Shown: piece by piece, positions 27,354 to 36,058 of the stretch | Layout of the letters: each line of letters opens with the position of its first letter | Position numbering within the stretch: the first letter of the stretch is position 1 | Source: JAIXWP01 sp965247015 | GTDB lineage: Bacteria > Bacteroidota > Bacteroidia > Flavobacteriales_D > Sanyastnellaceae | Direction: 5' to 3' | NCBI GenBank assembly: GCA_965247015.1 | Contig: CBDFGG010000003.1 | Location: forward strand, 124,001 to 188,000 | DNA length: 64,000 nucleotides | Notes under the pieces: generated by a model | Told to the model about the DNA's origin: nothing | Database searches by the model: none | The model's input: only the letters and a program-made list of their open reading frames with translations | Made by a program: the position numbers and the translations under genes

Positions 27354-28011
27354 GGATCATAAAAAAGAACGCGCGTTAAAAGTAGCAGATTTCCTCTTGC
27401 AAATCTCTGCTGTTAAACTTTCTCCTGAAAATCCCTTCACTTGGGCGTCTGGAATGAGATCTCCGATCTATTGCGACAATCGTAAAACACTCTCATTCCC
27501 GAACATTCGCAGAGGTATTTGTCAAGCTTTTGCTGAAACTATTAAGGAGAATTATTCCAACGTTGAAGTGATCGCAGGAGTTGCAACTGGCGGTATTGCT
27601 ATCGGAGCGCTCGTTGCTGAGGCACTGGATCTCCCTTTTATCTATGTACGTAGCGAAGCGAAAAAACACGGACTTGGCAATCAAGTAGAAGGTGTTTTTC
27701 AAGAAGGACAAAAAGTGGTAGTAATCGAAGACCTCATCTCTACAGGAAAAAGCAGCCTTACCGCAGTGGATGCACTTCGCGAAGCCAAAGCGGACATCAT
27801 CGGCATGGTAGCAATCTTTACATACGGATTCCCTAAAGCTGCTGAAAATTTTGAAAATGCAAATTGTGCTGTCCAAACATTGAGCGATTATGATCATCTC
27901 TTGGAACAAGCGGTAAATTCAAACTATATTTCGACCGAACAACACACTGCACTCTCTAATTGGAAGCTTGATCCAGAAAAATGGAGCAATTCATTCCAAG
28001 AAGCGCAATAA
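27352..28011 (+). CDS. pyrE: Orotate phosphoribosyltransferase
   Basis: The 219-residue enzyme transfers ribose-5-phosphate from PRPP to orotate in pyrimidine synthesis. Motifs: FTWASGMRSPIYCDNR near the N-terminus, the AGVATGGIAIGALVA loop, the flexible-loop Lys residues in RSEAKKHGLGNQVEG, and the PRPP-binding VVVIEDLISTGKSS (DLISTGKS). The ATG at 27352 is chosen because homology begins at DHKKERALKVADFLL; a TTG 30 bases upstream would lie deep inside the NUDIX gene. Probably co-transcribed with the next gene. Confidence 0.95.
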   Translation: MDHKKERALKVADFLLQISAVKLSPENPFTWASGMRSPIYCDNRKTLSFPNIRRGICQAFAETIKENYSNVEVIAGVATGGIAIGALVAEALDLPFIYVRSEAKKHGLGNQVEGVFQEGQKVVVIEDLISTGKSSLTAVDALREAKADIIGMVAIFTYGFPKAAENFENANCAVQTLSDYDHLLEQAVNSNYISTEQHTALSNWKLDPEKWSNSFQEAQ

Positions 28012-28023
28012 CTACGACGTATT

Positions 28024-28425
28024 ATGGCTACTATCGAAAGTAAAAAAGTATCAGTCCCCTCCAGCGCTGAGAAAGTATTTAACTTCTTATCAAATACAGA
28101 TAATATACACTCTTTACTGCCACAATCCAAAGTGACAGATTGGAAAAGCGACGGTACTACTTGCTCTTTCAAAGTACAGGGATCTTACAATATCGGACTA
28201 CGTTTAAAAGAATCAACTCCTCACTCTAAAATTATTTTTGAAAGTGTTGAGGGATCTCCATTCGCATTTACATTACAAGTAAATATGAATGAAAACAATG
28301 ACCAAACAGAAGTACAGCAAGTGTGCGAGGCTAGCCTGAACCCATTTCTTGAAATGATCGTGAAAGGCCCATTAAAAAGCCTTTTCGACTACATGGCTGA
28401 CAAGCTAGTGACGGAAGTTAAATAG
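28024..28425 (+). CDS. SRPBCC (START-like) family protein
   Basis: The 133-residue protein has a polyketide cyclase/START-like fold signature: a starting beta strand and helix (SVPSSAEKVFNFLSNTDNIHSLLPQ), several strands, and a long C-terminal helix (LNPFLEMIVKGPLKSLFDYMADKL). The fold makes a deep hydrophobic pocket for lipids or small ligands; the ligand here is unknown. It starts 12 bases after pyrE and is probably in the same operon. One base separates its stop from that of the convergent TlpA-like gene. Confidence 0.85.
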   Translation: MATIESKKVSVPSSAEKVFNFLSNTDNIHSLLPQSKVTDWKSDGTTCSFKVQGSYNIGLRLKESTPHSKIIFESVEGSPFAFTLQVNMNENNDQTEVQQVCEASLNPFLEMIVKGPLKSLFDYMADKLVTEVK

Positions 28426-28426
28426 T

Positions 28427-29968
28427 CTAGTCCTTCCAAGTTTTGCCTCCTTTCGGCTGACGCAGAAGCGCTACAATCTTATCAAAATCCATTTGAATTC
28501 CTTCAGATGGTTTTCTTGTATAGTCGAACATATATGAGCCATTAGCATCAAGCAATATCGCGTGTGGTATTGCTCTCAGGTTAAAAACCTCACGCAGCTC
28601 TGGATTGTTACCACCATACAAGAATGTAAAGTTTTGATTTCTGTTGCTTTGCATGTGTGCTTTCATTGCATCAATATTATCATCCATACTAATGGCGATA
28701 AATTGAATGTCCTTTCCATAAGTCTCTTGAAACTTTGATAGCAATAACATTTCTTTCTTACAAGGTGTACACCAATCGGCAAAGAAAAAAATGTAAGTGT
28801 ATTTATCAAGAGATGCACTAGATTCCCATTTCTCAAGCTTCGGAGTAAGCAGAGTAAAGTCTTCTAATACAAACCCCGCTTTGTGTCTGTCTTGCAGCGC
28901 TACCAACCTATTCGCAATGTCCATATAGGTATTGCATTGCGGTTGCTCAGACATTTTTTTCATGGTTTGTTTCACTGCAGCTTTTGGATAGTCTGAATTC
29001 TGAAACAATCCCTTAAGTCCATTCAAAACGGCGAGTTGTCCTACACTTTGAGAAAAGAAAGCAGAGTCTTTCATGAGTATTTCTACCAATCGTGATGGAT
29101 CATTTTCAACATTCACAGCGCGAAGAATAGCTGTATCCACAACACGCTTTCTTCCTTCTAAGCAACGATCGTAATACGCCATGAAAAACTTCATATATGC
29201 AGAATGCTTGACCAATACTGGCTGGCTCATCAAGTATTCTTGATATAGACTTTTTGAAGACACTCCAGCCATCAATTCTAGTTCAGCAATGGTGTAGCGA
29301 TAGTAATTGGAAAAATAAACATTAGTAAAACCAACTTCGTACTTGTCTACCATCTGTAGTCTGAAGTTTTCTACCCAATTCGTAAATCCTACAGAATCGA
29401 TTACCGCTTCCTCTTTTTTAGTACCATCAGCAGGCAAAGGTGCCAAATCATTACCTACGGTGCCTTTTAATTGAGCTTTGACCGCTTTTGACCCTCTGTA
29501 TTTTTCTACAGCAAAATCATAAAAATGCTCATCTAAGAACGCATATAAATCACTATTGAATTGTGGGATCAGAAGATTCGAATCATCTTTTTCTAAGCCA
29601 TCAAATGAAAGAGGGACTGTCGTTTTATCGAATCGTTGAAAATCATTGTTATTCGGTGTTGGAAAAGCTGTCAATGTATAATTCCTTCCAGGATGCGCGT
29701 AGAATACACCTTCGGTGCTGCCTATCATTAAAAAATAACGGGTGATTTCGGTCGTGGTTAATTCCAATTTGAATTTACCCGCACCGTCTGTATTCACCTT
29801 GGTAACCAGCGATCGCACTGCTGACAGTTCATCCTCTGTCTGGTAGACATAAATCGTTCTATCCGGATAATTCTTAAGAACTCCTGAAAGCACCGTTTGT
29901 GCTGACATGGAGAAAGCTGACAAAATCAGCAAGAATATTGAAAAAAATAAAGCTCTTAAACGCGTCAT
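28427..29968 (-). CDS. TlpA-like thioredoxin-fold protein with DUF4369-like N-terminus
   Basis: About 513 residues. The signal peptide (MTRLRALFFSIFLLILSAFSMSAQ) supports the ATG at 29968, 4 bases after the coaD stop; an ATG at 29980 would overlap coaD. The N-terminal part (residues about 25-130) resembles the beta domain DUF4369 of Bacteroidota redox proteins. A long helical middle follows. The C-terminal thioredoxin domain (residues about 380-510) carries WCTPC and the cis-Pro region RAIPHAILLD. It is probably a periplasmic or membrane-attached disulfide reductase. A second gene of this architecture lies at 34585. It ends the coaD/rsmD unit. Confidence 0.88.
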   Translation of the reverse strand: MTRLRALFFSIFLLILSAFSMSAQTVLSGVLKNYPDRTIYVYQTEDELSAVRSLVTKVNTDGAGKFKLELTTTEITRYFLMIGSTEGVFYAHPGRNYTLTAFPTPNNNDFQRFDKTTVPLSFDGLEKDDSNLLIPQFNSDLYAFLDEHFYDFAVEKYRGSKAVKAQLKGTVGNDLAPLPADGTKKEEAVIDSVGFTNWVENFRLQMVDKYEVGFTNVYFSNYYRYTIAELELMAGVSSKSLYQEYLMSQPVLVKHSAYMKFFMAYYDRCLEGRKRVVDTAILRAVNVENDPSRLVEILMKDSAFFSQSVGQLAVLNGLKGLFQNSDYPKAAVKQTMKKMSEQPQCNTYMDIANRLVALQDRHKAGFVLEDFTLLTPKLEKWESSASLDKYTYIFFFADWCTPCKKEMLLLSKFQETYGKDIQFIAISMDDNIDAMKAHMQSNRNQNFTFLYGGNNPELREVFNLRAIPHAILLDANGSYMFDYTRKPSEGIQMDFDKIVALLRQPKGGKTWKD

Positions 29969-29972
29969 AAGT

Positions 29973-30437
29973 CTAGGCATGAAGGTCGATTTGTTTTGGA
30001 ACAAACTGAGAAACGTCACCTTTATTTTTGAAGATCTCACGAATCACAGTACTATGTACCGAAGCGAATTCTGGATCTGTAAATACAAGCACTGTTTCCA
30101 AGCTTGGCATCAGCGCTTTGTTCATGTGCGCTATCGTACGCTCATACTCAAAATCCCCGCCATTTCTGAGACCTCTAAGTAAGAAATGCGCATTATTCAT
30201 TTTACAAAAATCCACGGTAAGCCCTTCATAGGTCTCCACTCTTACGTTAGGAAGATCTTGAAATGTTTGCTCAATCCATTGTTTGCGCTTTTCAAGCGGA
30301 AACATGGATTGTTTAGTACTATTGATTCCGATAGCAACTATCACCTCATCAAACAATACAGCACCTCTTCTCACGATGTTTTCATGTCCACGTGTAATGG
30401 GGTCAAATGATCCGGGGAAAACGGCTATTTTTTTCAT
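29973..30437 (-). CDS. coaD: Phosphopantetheine adenylyltransferase
   Basis: The 154-residue enzyme joins ATP and 4'-phosphopantetheine to make dephospho-CoA, the penultimate step of CoA synthesis. It has the nucleotidyltransferase TxGH-like motif in FPGSFDPITRGHENIV, RGLRNGGDFEYE for substrate binding, and the second ATP motif SVHSTVIREI (the family's S-S-T-x-x-R equivalent). The length is typical (about 155-165). It overlaps the rsmD stop by 4 bases as ATGA, a common bacterial arrangement. Confidence 0.97.
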   Translation of the reverse strand: MKKIAVFPGSFDPITRGHENIVRRGAVLFDEVIVAIGINSTKQSMFPLEKRKQWIEQTFQDLPNVRVETYEGLTVDFCKMNNAHFLLRGLRNGGDFEYERTIAHMNKALMPSLETVLVFTDPEFASVHSTVIREIFKNKGDVSQFVPKQIDLHA

Positions 30438-30976
30438 GCTGAAATTTTCTTGAAGAAACTAAAATTCACGTTGCCATATCTGCGATGTTGAACAAACCCA
30501 GACTTGGTGGAAAAATCCATTTTATCAGGATGTTCCAATACGAAGATAGCATCATCTTTCAACCAATCCTCTTGGAAAATGATATCTGGAATTTTCATCA
30601 AACCCTCCAAATCATATGGCGGATCTGCGAAAATCAAATCATACTGAATATCTTTTCTTTTGAGAAAATGAAATACGTCTGCTTTGATCACGTCGCCACC
30701 ATCTACTTGAAAAGTATCGAAGTTTTTTTGAATGGCCTTGACATGGACAGCACTTTGCTCCACGGCCATTACCAGCTCTGCCCCACGAGACCAGCATTCT
30801 AGAGACACAGCGCCGGTGCCTGAGAATAAATCAAGCACTTTGGCACCATCCAACTCCATCATATATGAAAGGATGTTGAATAGACTTTCTCTTGCAAAAT
30901 CTGTGGTAGGGCGGCCTTTAAAATTTTTAGGAACCTCAATGGTGCGGCCCTTATATTTTCCTGAAATTATCCGCAT
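30434..30976 (-). CDS. rsmD: 16S rRNA (guanine966-N2)-methyltransferase
   Basis: The 180-residue SAM-dependent enzyme methylates G966 of 16S rRNA in the small subunit. It has the N-terminal MRIISGKYKGR start typical of RsmD, the SAM motif VLDLFSGTGAVSLE (motif I), and the catalytic DPPY (motif IV, in LIFADPPYDL). The length matches the family. It overlaps DUF3822 by 10 bases and coaD by 4, so the three are translationally coupled. Confidence 0.96.
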   Translation of the reverse strand: MRIISGKYKGRTIEVPKNFKGRPTTDFARESLFNILSYMMELDGAKVLDLFSGTGAVSLECWSRGAELVMAVEQSAVHVKAIQKNFDTFQVDGGDVIKADVFHFLKRKDIQYDLIFADPPYDLEGLMKIPDIIFQEDWLKDDAIFVLEHPDKMDFSTKSGFVQHRRYGNVNFSFFKKISA

Positions 30977-31806
30977 ATCGCATGAATCAATACTGAATAG
31001 AGTTCGTGATCCTCTCCATTCTTTATTCCTCTAATATCATCAGGTCTTGTCCAAAAATCAACAGTCCCAATGTACTTATCTAGTAGGTCTTTCAGCTCTT
31101 CCGAGGCAGAATCACCATAAAGTGTCAGCGAAGATGAAGGCAAGTGCATATCGAGTCTCATTGCCGCATTAGCAATGTGATAAAGTACATCGTCTTGCCC
31201 TTGAATACCGTAATGATTCGTCAACTTTATTTCACCCTTTGCACATGCTATTACGAGTAAAAATCCTTTCTGAACGAGTGCATGAAAGCCATCCTTGTGC
31301 AAAGCCGACTTCACGACTTCCTTGAGGAAAAAACCGCAAGAACTATAAAACTTTGCATTTGGAAAACGGGCTGTAAGTCCTTTAATTACTTGTGGAAGAT
31401 CATAAACCAACGCAGCCCCTACTTCATGAATTGCAGATACCTCGGGGTTCTCGGCGGTTCTCATCGTCGAAAAGCTCAACAATTCACCTTCCTTACCTGG
31501 AATAATAAACCCTTGTGGAATGAGCGTAAAATCAGGATGATCAAACGAAATAGAAGTTTTGCGAAAAACTTTATCACCCCAGTTTTTAAGAGTCACAAAG
31601 TCTACTGCATCTCTGAAAGTCTCTCCACTGTTGCCTTCTACATCAAATGCCTCCAACCATAAAACTTCATTGGAATCGTAGTCGAATACCATTACTTCCA
31701 CCATTTCTGGATGGACATGTATCGCTAAGTGCAAAGAAGTAGACTTCGCAGCCAATTCCTTTGGTAGCATTGCTTTTACCGCTAATTCTGGATCGAAAAC
31801 GCTCAT
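30967..31806 (-). CDS. DUF3822 family protein
   Basis: This 279-residue protein has no signal peptide. It belongs to a Bacteroidota family of unknown function that is characteristically found upstream of rsmD and coaD, as here. The sequence has alternating beta strands and helices (STSLHLAIHVHPEMVEVMVFDYDSNEVLWLE type repeats) and no catalytic motif that can be named. The tight linkage (10-base overlap with rsmD) suggests a role tied to ribosome maturation or co-regulation, but this is inference. Confidence 0.82.
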   Translation of the reverse strand: MSVFDPELAVKAMLPKELAAKSTSLHLAIHVHPEMVEVMVFDYDSNEVLWLEAFDVEGNSGETFRDAVDFVTLKNWGDKVFRKTSISFDHPDFTLIPQGFIIPGKEGELLSFSTMRTAENPEVSAIHEVGAALVYDLPQVIKGLTARFPNAKFYSSCGFFLKEVVKSALHKDGFHALVQKGFLLVIACAKGEIKLTNHYGIQGQDDVLYHIANAAMRLDMHLPSSSLTLYGDSASEELKDLLDKYIGTVDFWTRPDDIRGIKNGEDHELYSVLIHAICG

Positions 31807-31813
31807 AGAACTG

Positions 31814-31821
31814 CGAAACTA
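31814..31821 (-). promoter_or_regulatory. Candidate -7 box (TAGTTTCG) before DUF3822
   Basis: Minus-strand TAGTTTCG ends 7 bases before the DUF3822 ATG and overlaps the helicase stop codon. If used, it would give a near-leaderless transcript for DUF3822-rsmD-coaD. No -33 element was seen. Confidence 0.35.
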
Positions 31822-33252
31822 CGAAAAGCCGACGAGATACAGTTCTTTTTGTGCTCGAGTAAATGCGGTATAAATCCATCGGTTCAATTCCACTCCAAAC
31901 ATCTCCTCTGTGACATACCCCTGATCTACCACCACACAAGGCCATTGTCCACCTTGCGATTTATGGCAAGTGATTGCGTAGGCAAACTTTACATGAAGTG
32001 CATTATAGTATGGATCTTCTTGAACTGCTTTTTTAATCTTTCCTACATTTTCTAGGTGCTCGTAGTCTTGAGCAATGATGCTGAACAACTCTTTGGTCTT
32101 TTCGTAAGACATTCCCGCGCTCTCTTCCCACAGGGTAGTCAGCAGCAATATCACCTCCATTTCAGGAAGGTCTGGAAAGTCGGCCATACTCACCACCGCT
32201 TTGCAAAATCGAAACGGACCTCTATCCTCAAATCCACGCACACGTTGAATCAATATCACATCACCGTTGGCTATGAAGCCGCCTGTTACATTCTGTTCTT
32301 CTAGCCAGAAATAATTATTCTTCAACACCATCATTCGGTCTCCCGAATTAATCTCTTCTTCATGCCCTAGAATACGCGCCCTGACTTCTTGATTGTACTT
32401 ATTCGCATTCTTATTGGAACGTGTAATAATGATAGTCCCATCAACCGTGTATTTCCTGAATGCATCTTCCATGATGGGCTGTAGATCGGATTCCACTTTG
32501 AAAACATCCTTGAATCCATCATAAGTAATAAGCGGATACAACTTCTCTTTTGATTGAATCAATGCTCTGAGATTCGTGGCATTTTCCAATATCCCCGAAC
32601 CTTCTTTTTGTCGAATAACCTCATTTAATTCCAGCTCTGCGATATTGAGAGAAAATTCATTTCTCAAATAATCCAATAACAAAGCAGGGCTCTGATCACT
32701 TCCCACGGGCGGCAACTGAGCGCCATCGCCGATCAGCACAAGTCTGCAGCCTTCGCCGGAATAGACATGTGAAATCAAGTCTTCGAGCAAATCGCCACTG
32801 CCTACATCTCCCCGCACCATACTAAAACGTTCGGTGCCGATCATGGAAGCTTCATCGACAAAGAACACTGCATTCTCAAACTCGTTCTCTTTTAATTCAA
32901 ACCAGGTGTTGCCCGATCGATCCGATTTTCGATAATAAATTTGTTTATGAATGGTGCTAGCGTTCATCCCGGAGTAATTCCCCAAAACCTTCGCCGCACG
33001 GCCTGTCGGAGCTAATAGTAACACTTTCCTCCCCGCTTCTTCCAACACTTTTACCATTGCACTAACGGTAGTGGTCTTACCAGTACCTGCATAACCTTTG
33101 ATGATCAAGGCACACCGTGGCTTTTCAGAATACATCATTCTCGTAAAAGCATAGAACAAGCGCTTCTGCCCATGCGTGGGCTCGAAAGCAAAGTTCTCAA
33201 GCAATCGCTGCTCGAACTTCTCTGGTCCTAAAATCTTTCCCGATTTTGTCAT
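31819..33252 (-). CDS. RecD-like superfamily 1 DNA helicase / ATP-dependent exonuclease subunit
   Basis: The 477-residue single-chain helicase has Walker A GYAGTGKTT (residues 53-61), motif Ia LLLAPTGRAAKVL, Walker B FFVDEASMIG, motif III LIGDGAQLPPVG, motif V YAITCHKSQGGQW and motif VI YTAFTRAQKELYLVGF. These define the AAA_30/UvrD_C_2 group related to RecD2. It lacks the long N-terminal extension of RecD2 and has no RecB or RecC neighbour. The likely role is DNA unwinding in repair or replication. It begins the minus-strand unit that continues into DUF3822 after 12 bases. Confidence 0.92.
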   Translation of the reverse strand: MTKSGKILGPEKFEQRLLENFAFEPTHGQKRLFYAFTRMMYSEKPRCALIIKGYAGTGKTTTVSAMVKVLEEAGRKVLLLAPTGRAAKVLGNYSGMNASTIHKQIYYRKSDRSGNTWFELKENEFENAVFFVDEASMIGTERFSMVRGDVGSGDLLEDLISHVYSGEGCRLVLIGDGAQLPPVGSDQSPALLLDYLRNEFSLNIAELELNEVIRQKEGSGILENATNLRALIQSKEKLYPLITYDGFKDVFKVESDLQPIMEDAFRKYTVDGTIIITRSNKNANKYNQEVRARILGHEEEINSGDRMMVLKNNYFWLEEQNVTGGFIANGDVILIQRVRGFEDRGPFRFCKAVVSMADFPDLPEMEVILLLTTLWEESAGMSYEKTKELFSIIAQDYEHLENVGKIKKAVQEDPYYNALHVKFAYAITCHKSQGGQWPCVVVDQGYVTEEMFGVELNRWIYTAFTRAQKELYLVGFS

Positions 33253-33377
33253 GCCGCAAAGGTCGTTGAACTAATCACCAAACGTCAGAATATTTTATAC
33301 TGTTTACCAAGAGGAATATGCTGAAATATTCAACTCTATGTACTTATTTTTTACTTTAGCAAAAAATCACATTCCCC

Positions 33378-33764
33378 GTGCAAGAACAATCTACCTACGC
33401 AAACAGCAGTCTCGGACATAAATTGAGAAAACTCCGTGAGTTGAGAAATTTTACTCAAGACAAGGTTGCTGAGCACTTAGGATTGAGCGTAGCGGGCTAC
33501 AGCCGCATTGAGCGCGGTGAGGTAAAAATCACGTTAGATAAGCTAGAGGCTATCAGCGCATTGTTAGGACTCCAAACCTCTGATCTCCTTTCTTTCGACG
33601 AGTCATACTTTTTCTCAAATCACGGCAATGCCTATGAAAAAAGCTTTTCCGTGAATAGAGATGACGATGCTATCGCGAAAATCGAGAAGCTATATCAAGA
33701 TCAAATTGCACAACTCAAAGAGGAAATTGCTTACCTCCGATCTGTGATTGACAAGAAACTTTAA
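33378..33764 (+). CDS. XRE-family helix-turn-helix regulator
   Basis: The 128-residue protein starts with GTG. Residues about 12-66 are a Cro/CI-type HTH (LGHKLRKLRELRNFTQDKVAEHLGLSVAGYSRIERGEVKIT). The C-terminal part (residues about 95-128) is a heptad-rich helix (IAKIEKLYQDQIAQLKEEIAYL), probably a coiled coil for dimerisation. Targets are unknown, and no phage or toxin partner adjoins it. Its last 4 bases (TTAA) are also the stop of the convergent GDPD gene. A TACTTTAG about 20 bases upstream may be the promoter -7 box. Confidence 0.9.
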   Translation: MQEQSTYANSSLGHKLRKLRELRNFTQDKVAEHLGLSVAGYSRIERGEVKITLDKLEAISALLGLQTSDLLSFDESYFFSNHGNAYEKSFSVNRDDDAIAKIEKLYQDQIAQLKEEIAYLRSVIDKKL

Positions 33765-34582
33765 CGGATAATTAAATCAGGAAAATCGGTGATAAAGGAA
33801 CGCACGCCTAACTGAAACAGACGTTCCATCTCCGCGCGATTATTTACTGTCCAAGCCGATAATTCAACTCCTAGAGACTGACAATCCTCTACCACATCTT
33901 CGTTGATTAATTCATAGTACGGTGAAAATCCATCTGGGATAAACTCCAATTTTTCACACACATAATCAATATCTACTTCTTTTGATTCAGACAATGCAAT
34001 CAATGGAAGCTCGCAGCCTTGCTTATCTAATTCCACTAAAACACGAAGGTCAAAACTTTGAATAGCAATAGGCCAGCGCTCATCAATCAATTGTAACTCC
34101 TTGAGCAAAATCTTAGCATATTCCTTCGGAGCTGGATGAAACAGCTCATCTGTATTCGGATGACTTTTTACCTCTATTGTTAGCTGAGGGAAAGTAAAAT
34201 CCTCCGGAAATTTTGCCTCTAAAAGCTGGGTCATTTTCTTTAACTCCAGTTTATGAGACTTCATCTTTTTTTGATTTGGAAATTTTACATAATCCAACGT
34301 ACCGAATGAATATTCGGTTACTTCTTGAGCAGTCATTTTATACAAATTCAACTGCTTCGATTCTTCTTTAGAAATACTATCACCATTGGGCTTCAAGCAA
34401 AGTTCATTGCACATGTATGGTTCATGCGAAATGATTATTTTTTGGTCTTTGCTGATGACTATATCCAATTCGATGGCATCGACTCCGAGCTTCATCGCAT
34501 GATAAAACGAATCATAAGAATTCTCAGGATAGGCCCCGCGATAGCCGCGATGGCCTTGCACAAACACTTCTTGTCTATTCAC
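33761..34582 (-). CDS. Glycerophosphodiester phosphodiesterase family protein
   Basis: The 273-residue TIM-barrel enzyme has the GDPD signature: HRGYRGAYPENS (catalytic His near residue 11), GVDAIELDIVISKD (metal Glu and Asp), IISHEP (second catalytic His) and IQSFDLRVL near the middle. It hydrolyses glycerophosphodiesters from phospholipid turnover to glycerol-3-phosphate and an alcohol. No signal peptide is visible, so it is probably cytoplasmic. The start is a GTG at 34582, 2 bases after the preceding TlpA-like gene's stop. Confidence 0.93.
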   Translation of the reverse strand: MNRQEVFVQGHRGYRGAYPENSYDSFYHAMKLGVDAIELDIVISKDQKIIISHEPYMCNELCLKPNGDSISKEESKQLNLYKMTAQEVTEYSFGTLDYVKFPNQKKMKSHKLELKKMTQLLEAKFPEDFTFPQLTIEVKSHPNTDELFHPAPKEYAKILLKELQLIDERWPIAIQSFDLRVLVELDKQGCELPLIALSESKEVDIDYVCEKLEFIPDGFSPYYELINEDVVEDCQSLGVELSAWTVNNRAEMERLFQLGVRSFITDFPDLIIR

Positions 34583-34584
34583 GT

Positions 34585-36009
34585 TTACTTGATATTTTTT
34601 GCAAGAAACGCTTGCACTTCACGAATTCCTTTTGGCTTTAAAACGATAGTTCCTGTATTGTCCAACAAGAAAAATGCTGGAGTCTTCGTTACTCTATAAT
34701 CCTTCGCTACTGGGCTTTCCCACTGTTTCATTCCACAAACATTGGGGAAGGTAAAACCTCTATCATTCACTGCTGCTTCCCATGCTGCTTTGTTGTTGTC
34801 AACGCTCACACCCACGATTTCAAACCCTTTTGGACTCCACAGATCATAGCATTGTTTCACTTCTGGAGCTTCGCCTTTACAGTGTTCACACCAGCTGCTC
34901 CAAAACATCACGAGTGTATATTTATTCTGCTTGGCTGTTTGATACAAATCTACTTTACCACCTTTCATCGTCGTCATGTTGATGTTTGGTGGGGTATTTC
35001 CTACTGATAAGTTCTGAATGCTTTCAGCTGTGCTTTTGATGATGTTTGATAGATCAGCGTCGCCACAAGATTCGCCATTCACATAATTATCGATAATGTG
35101 TAAGCAAATGTTTTCCATTCCGCTTTCATAAAATCCAACAAGCATTTGGTTGAGTGTAAACTCAAGCACCATGTCATCTGCTTTTGCTTTTTCTGCAAGG
35201 GTTGAAATACAAGAAATAAATCCAGGCTCGGTTCCTTTGCTAAATGAGCGCATGTAATTTTGAATGCGATCGCTCATCACCAAACCATGAATAAGACTGC
35301 GATCTGAAAAGTCTATATTGTCCCAATACTTATTCATATCTGTACGCTCTGGCTCTTGCTTCCATGTGAGTACTTTTGCAAAATGGGTGTTTGGATATGC
35401 TCCAATCATCTTTGCTTGAAGAGCAGAAAGCTCCGCTTCTTTTTGTGAAACTTGCTTTTCGTATTCTCCTTTCAAAGAACTTTTTGCTCCGGCAACACGC
35501 GCATCTTTAATCGCCTTCAACAAAACATTCTCTTGAGGCACATAGGCAGCCCACGCTTCGTTTTCTTTAGAATTAACCGCTACCATTCCATTCTCCATTC
35601 TGCCACCTTTAAATTGTAGCTCTACGACAGGTTCGGATGGATTAAGAATAATCGATGTCATATTGTTATCCGCTGTACCGATCATATAGATTCCTTGCTC
35701 GATTTGCTTCGTCCCAAAGTCAAAGGCACCTGCTTTAACTGTGGTTGAATCCATCTTGGTATTGGTTTTACCGTAGGTATTCCACAAATAAACTTTAGAT
35801 ACCGATGGATTCTGAAGTGTGCCTTTCACTTGAATAGGCCCTTTCTTCATGCCTTTATTTTGTTCTGTCACACCATTGGTGTATTGCACCCCACTTGCAC
35901 TAGTTGCTTCTGTGGTATTCTTATTATCGGAGTTAGTTGTACTTCCTCCACAACTTGCTACGCTAACTGTAACTGATAGAATAAGTCCAATAATATTCAT
36001 GTGTTTCAT
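34585..36009 (-). CDS. TlpA-like thioredoxin-fold lipoprotein
   Basis: About 474 residues from the ATG at 36009, chosen because MKHMNIIGLILSVTVSVASCGG is a lipoprotein signal with lipobox VASC. The longer frame to 36060 would add a charged, non-signal extension. An N-terminal DUF4369-like beta domain (GTLQNPSVSKVYLWNTYG) and a helical middle lead to a C-terminal thioredoxin domain with WCEHC and KTPAFFLLDNTG. It is probably an envelope disulfide reductase on the periplasmic side of a membrane. It shares architecture with the protein at 28427. The GDPD gene follows after 2 bases. Confidence 0.87.
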   Translation of the reverse strand: MKHMNIIGLILSVTVSVASCGGSTTNSDNKNTTEATSASGVQYTNGVTEQNKGMKKGPIQVKGTLQNPSVSKVYLWNTYGKTNTKMDSTTVKAGAFDFGTKQIEQGIYMIGTADNNMTSIILNPSEPVVELQFKGGRMENGMVAVNSKENEAWAAYVPQENVLLKAIKDARVAGAKSSLKGEYEKQVSQKEAELSALQAKMIGAYPNTHFAKVLTWKQEPERTDMNKYWDNIDFSDRSLIHGLVMSDRIQNYMRSFSKGTEPGFISCISTLAEKAKADDMVLEFTLNQMLVGFYESGMENICLHIIDNYVNGESCGDADLSNIIKSTAESIQNLSVGNTPPNINMTTMKGGKVDLYQTAKQNKYTLVMFWSSWCEHCKGEAPEVKQCYDLWSPKGFEIVGVSVDNNKAAWEAAVNDRGFTFPNVCGMKQWESPVAKDYRVTKTPAFFLLDNTGTIVLKPKGIREVQAFLAKNIK

Positions 36010-36058
36010 TTGTGTAAACATAGGAGACAAAACTAATCTTTTTCCTTTAATTTGTGGC

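Noticed and set aside
35849..36058. Upstream in-frame extension of the hypothetical gene at 36059
   Set aside because: It runs through the N-terminal part of the divergent lipoprotein gene, has no family support, and the ATG at 36059 gives a normal soluble protein.
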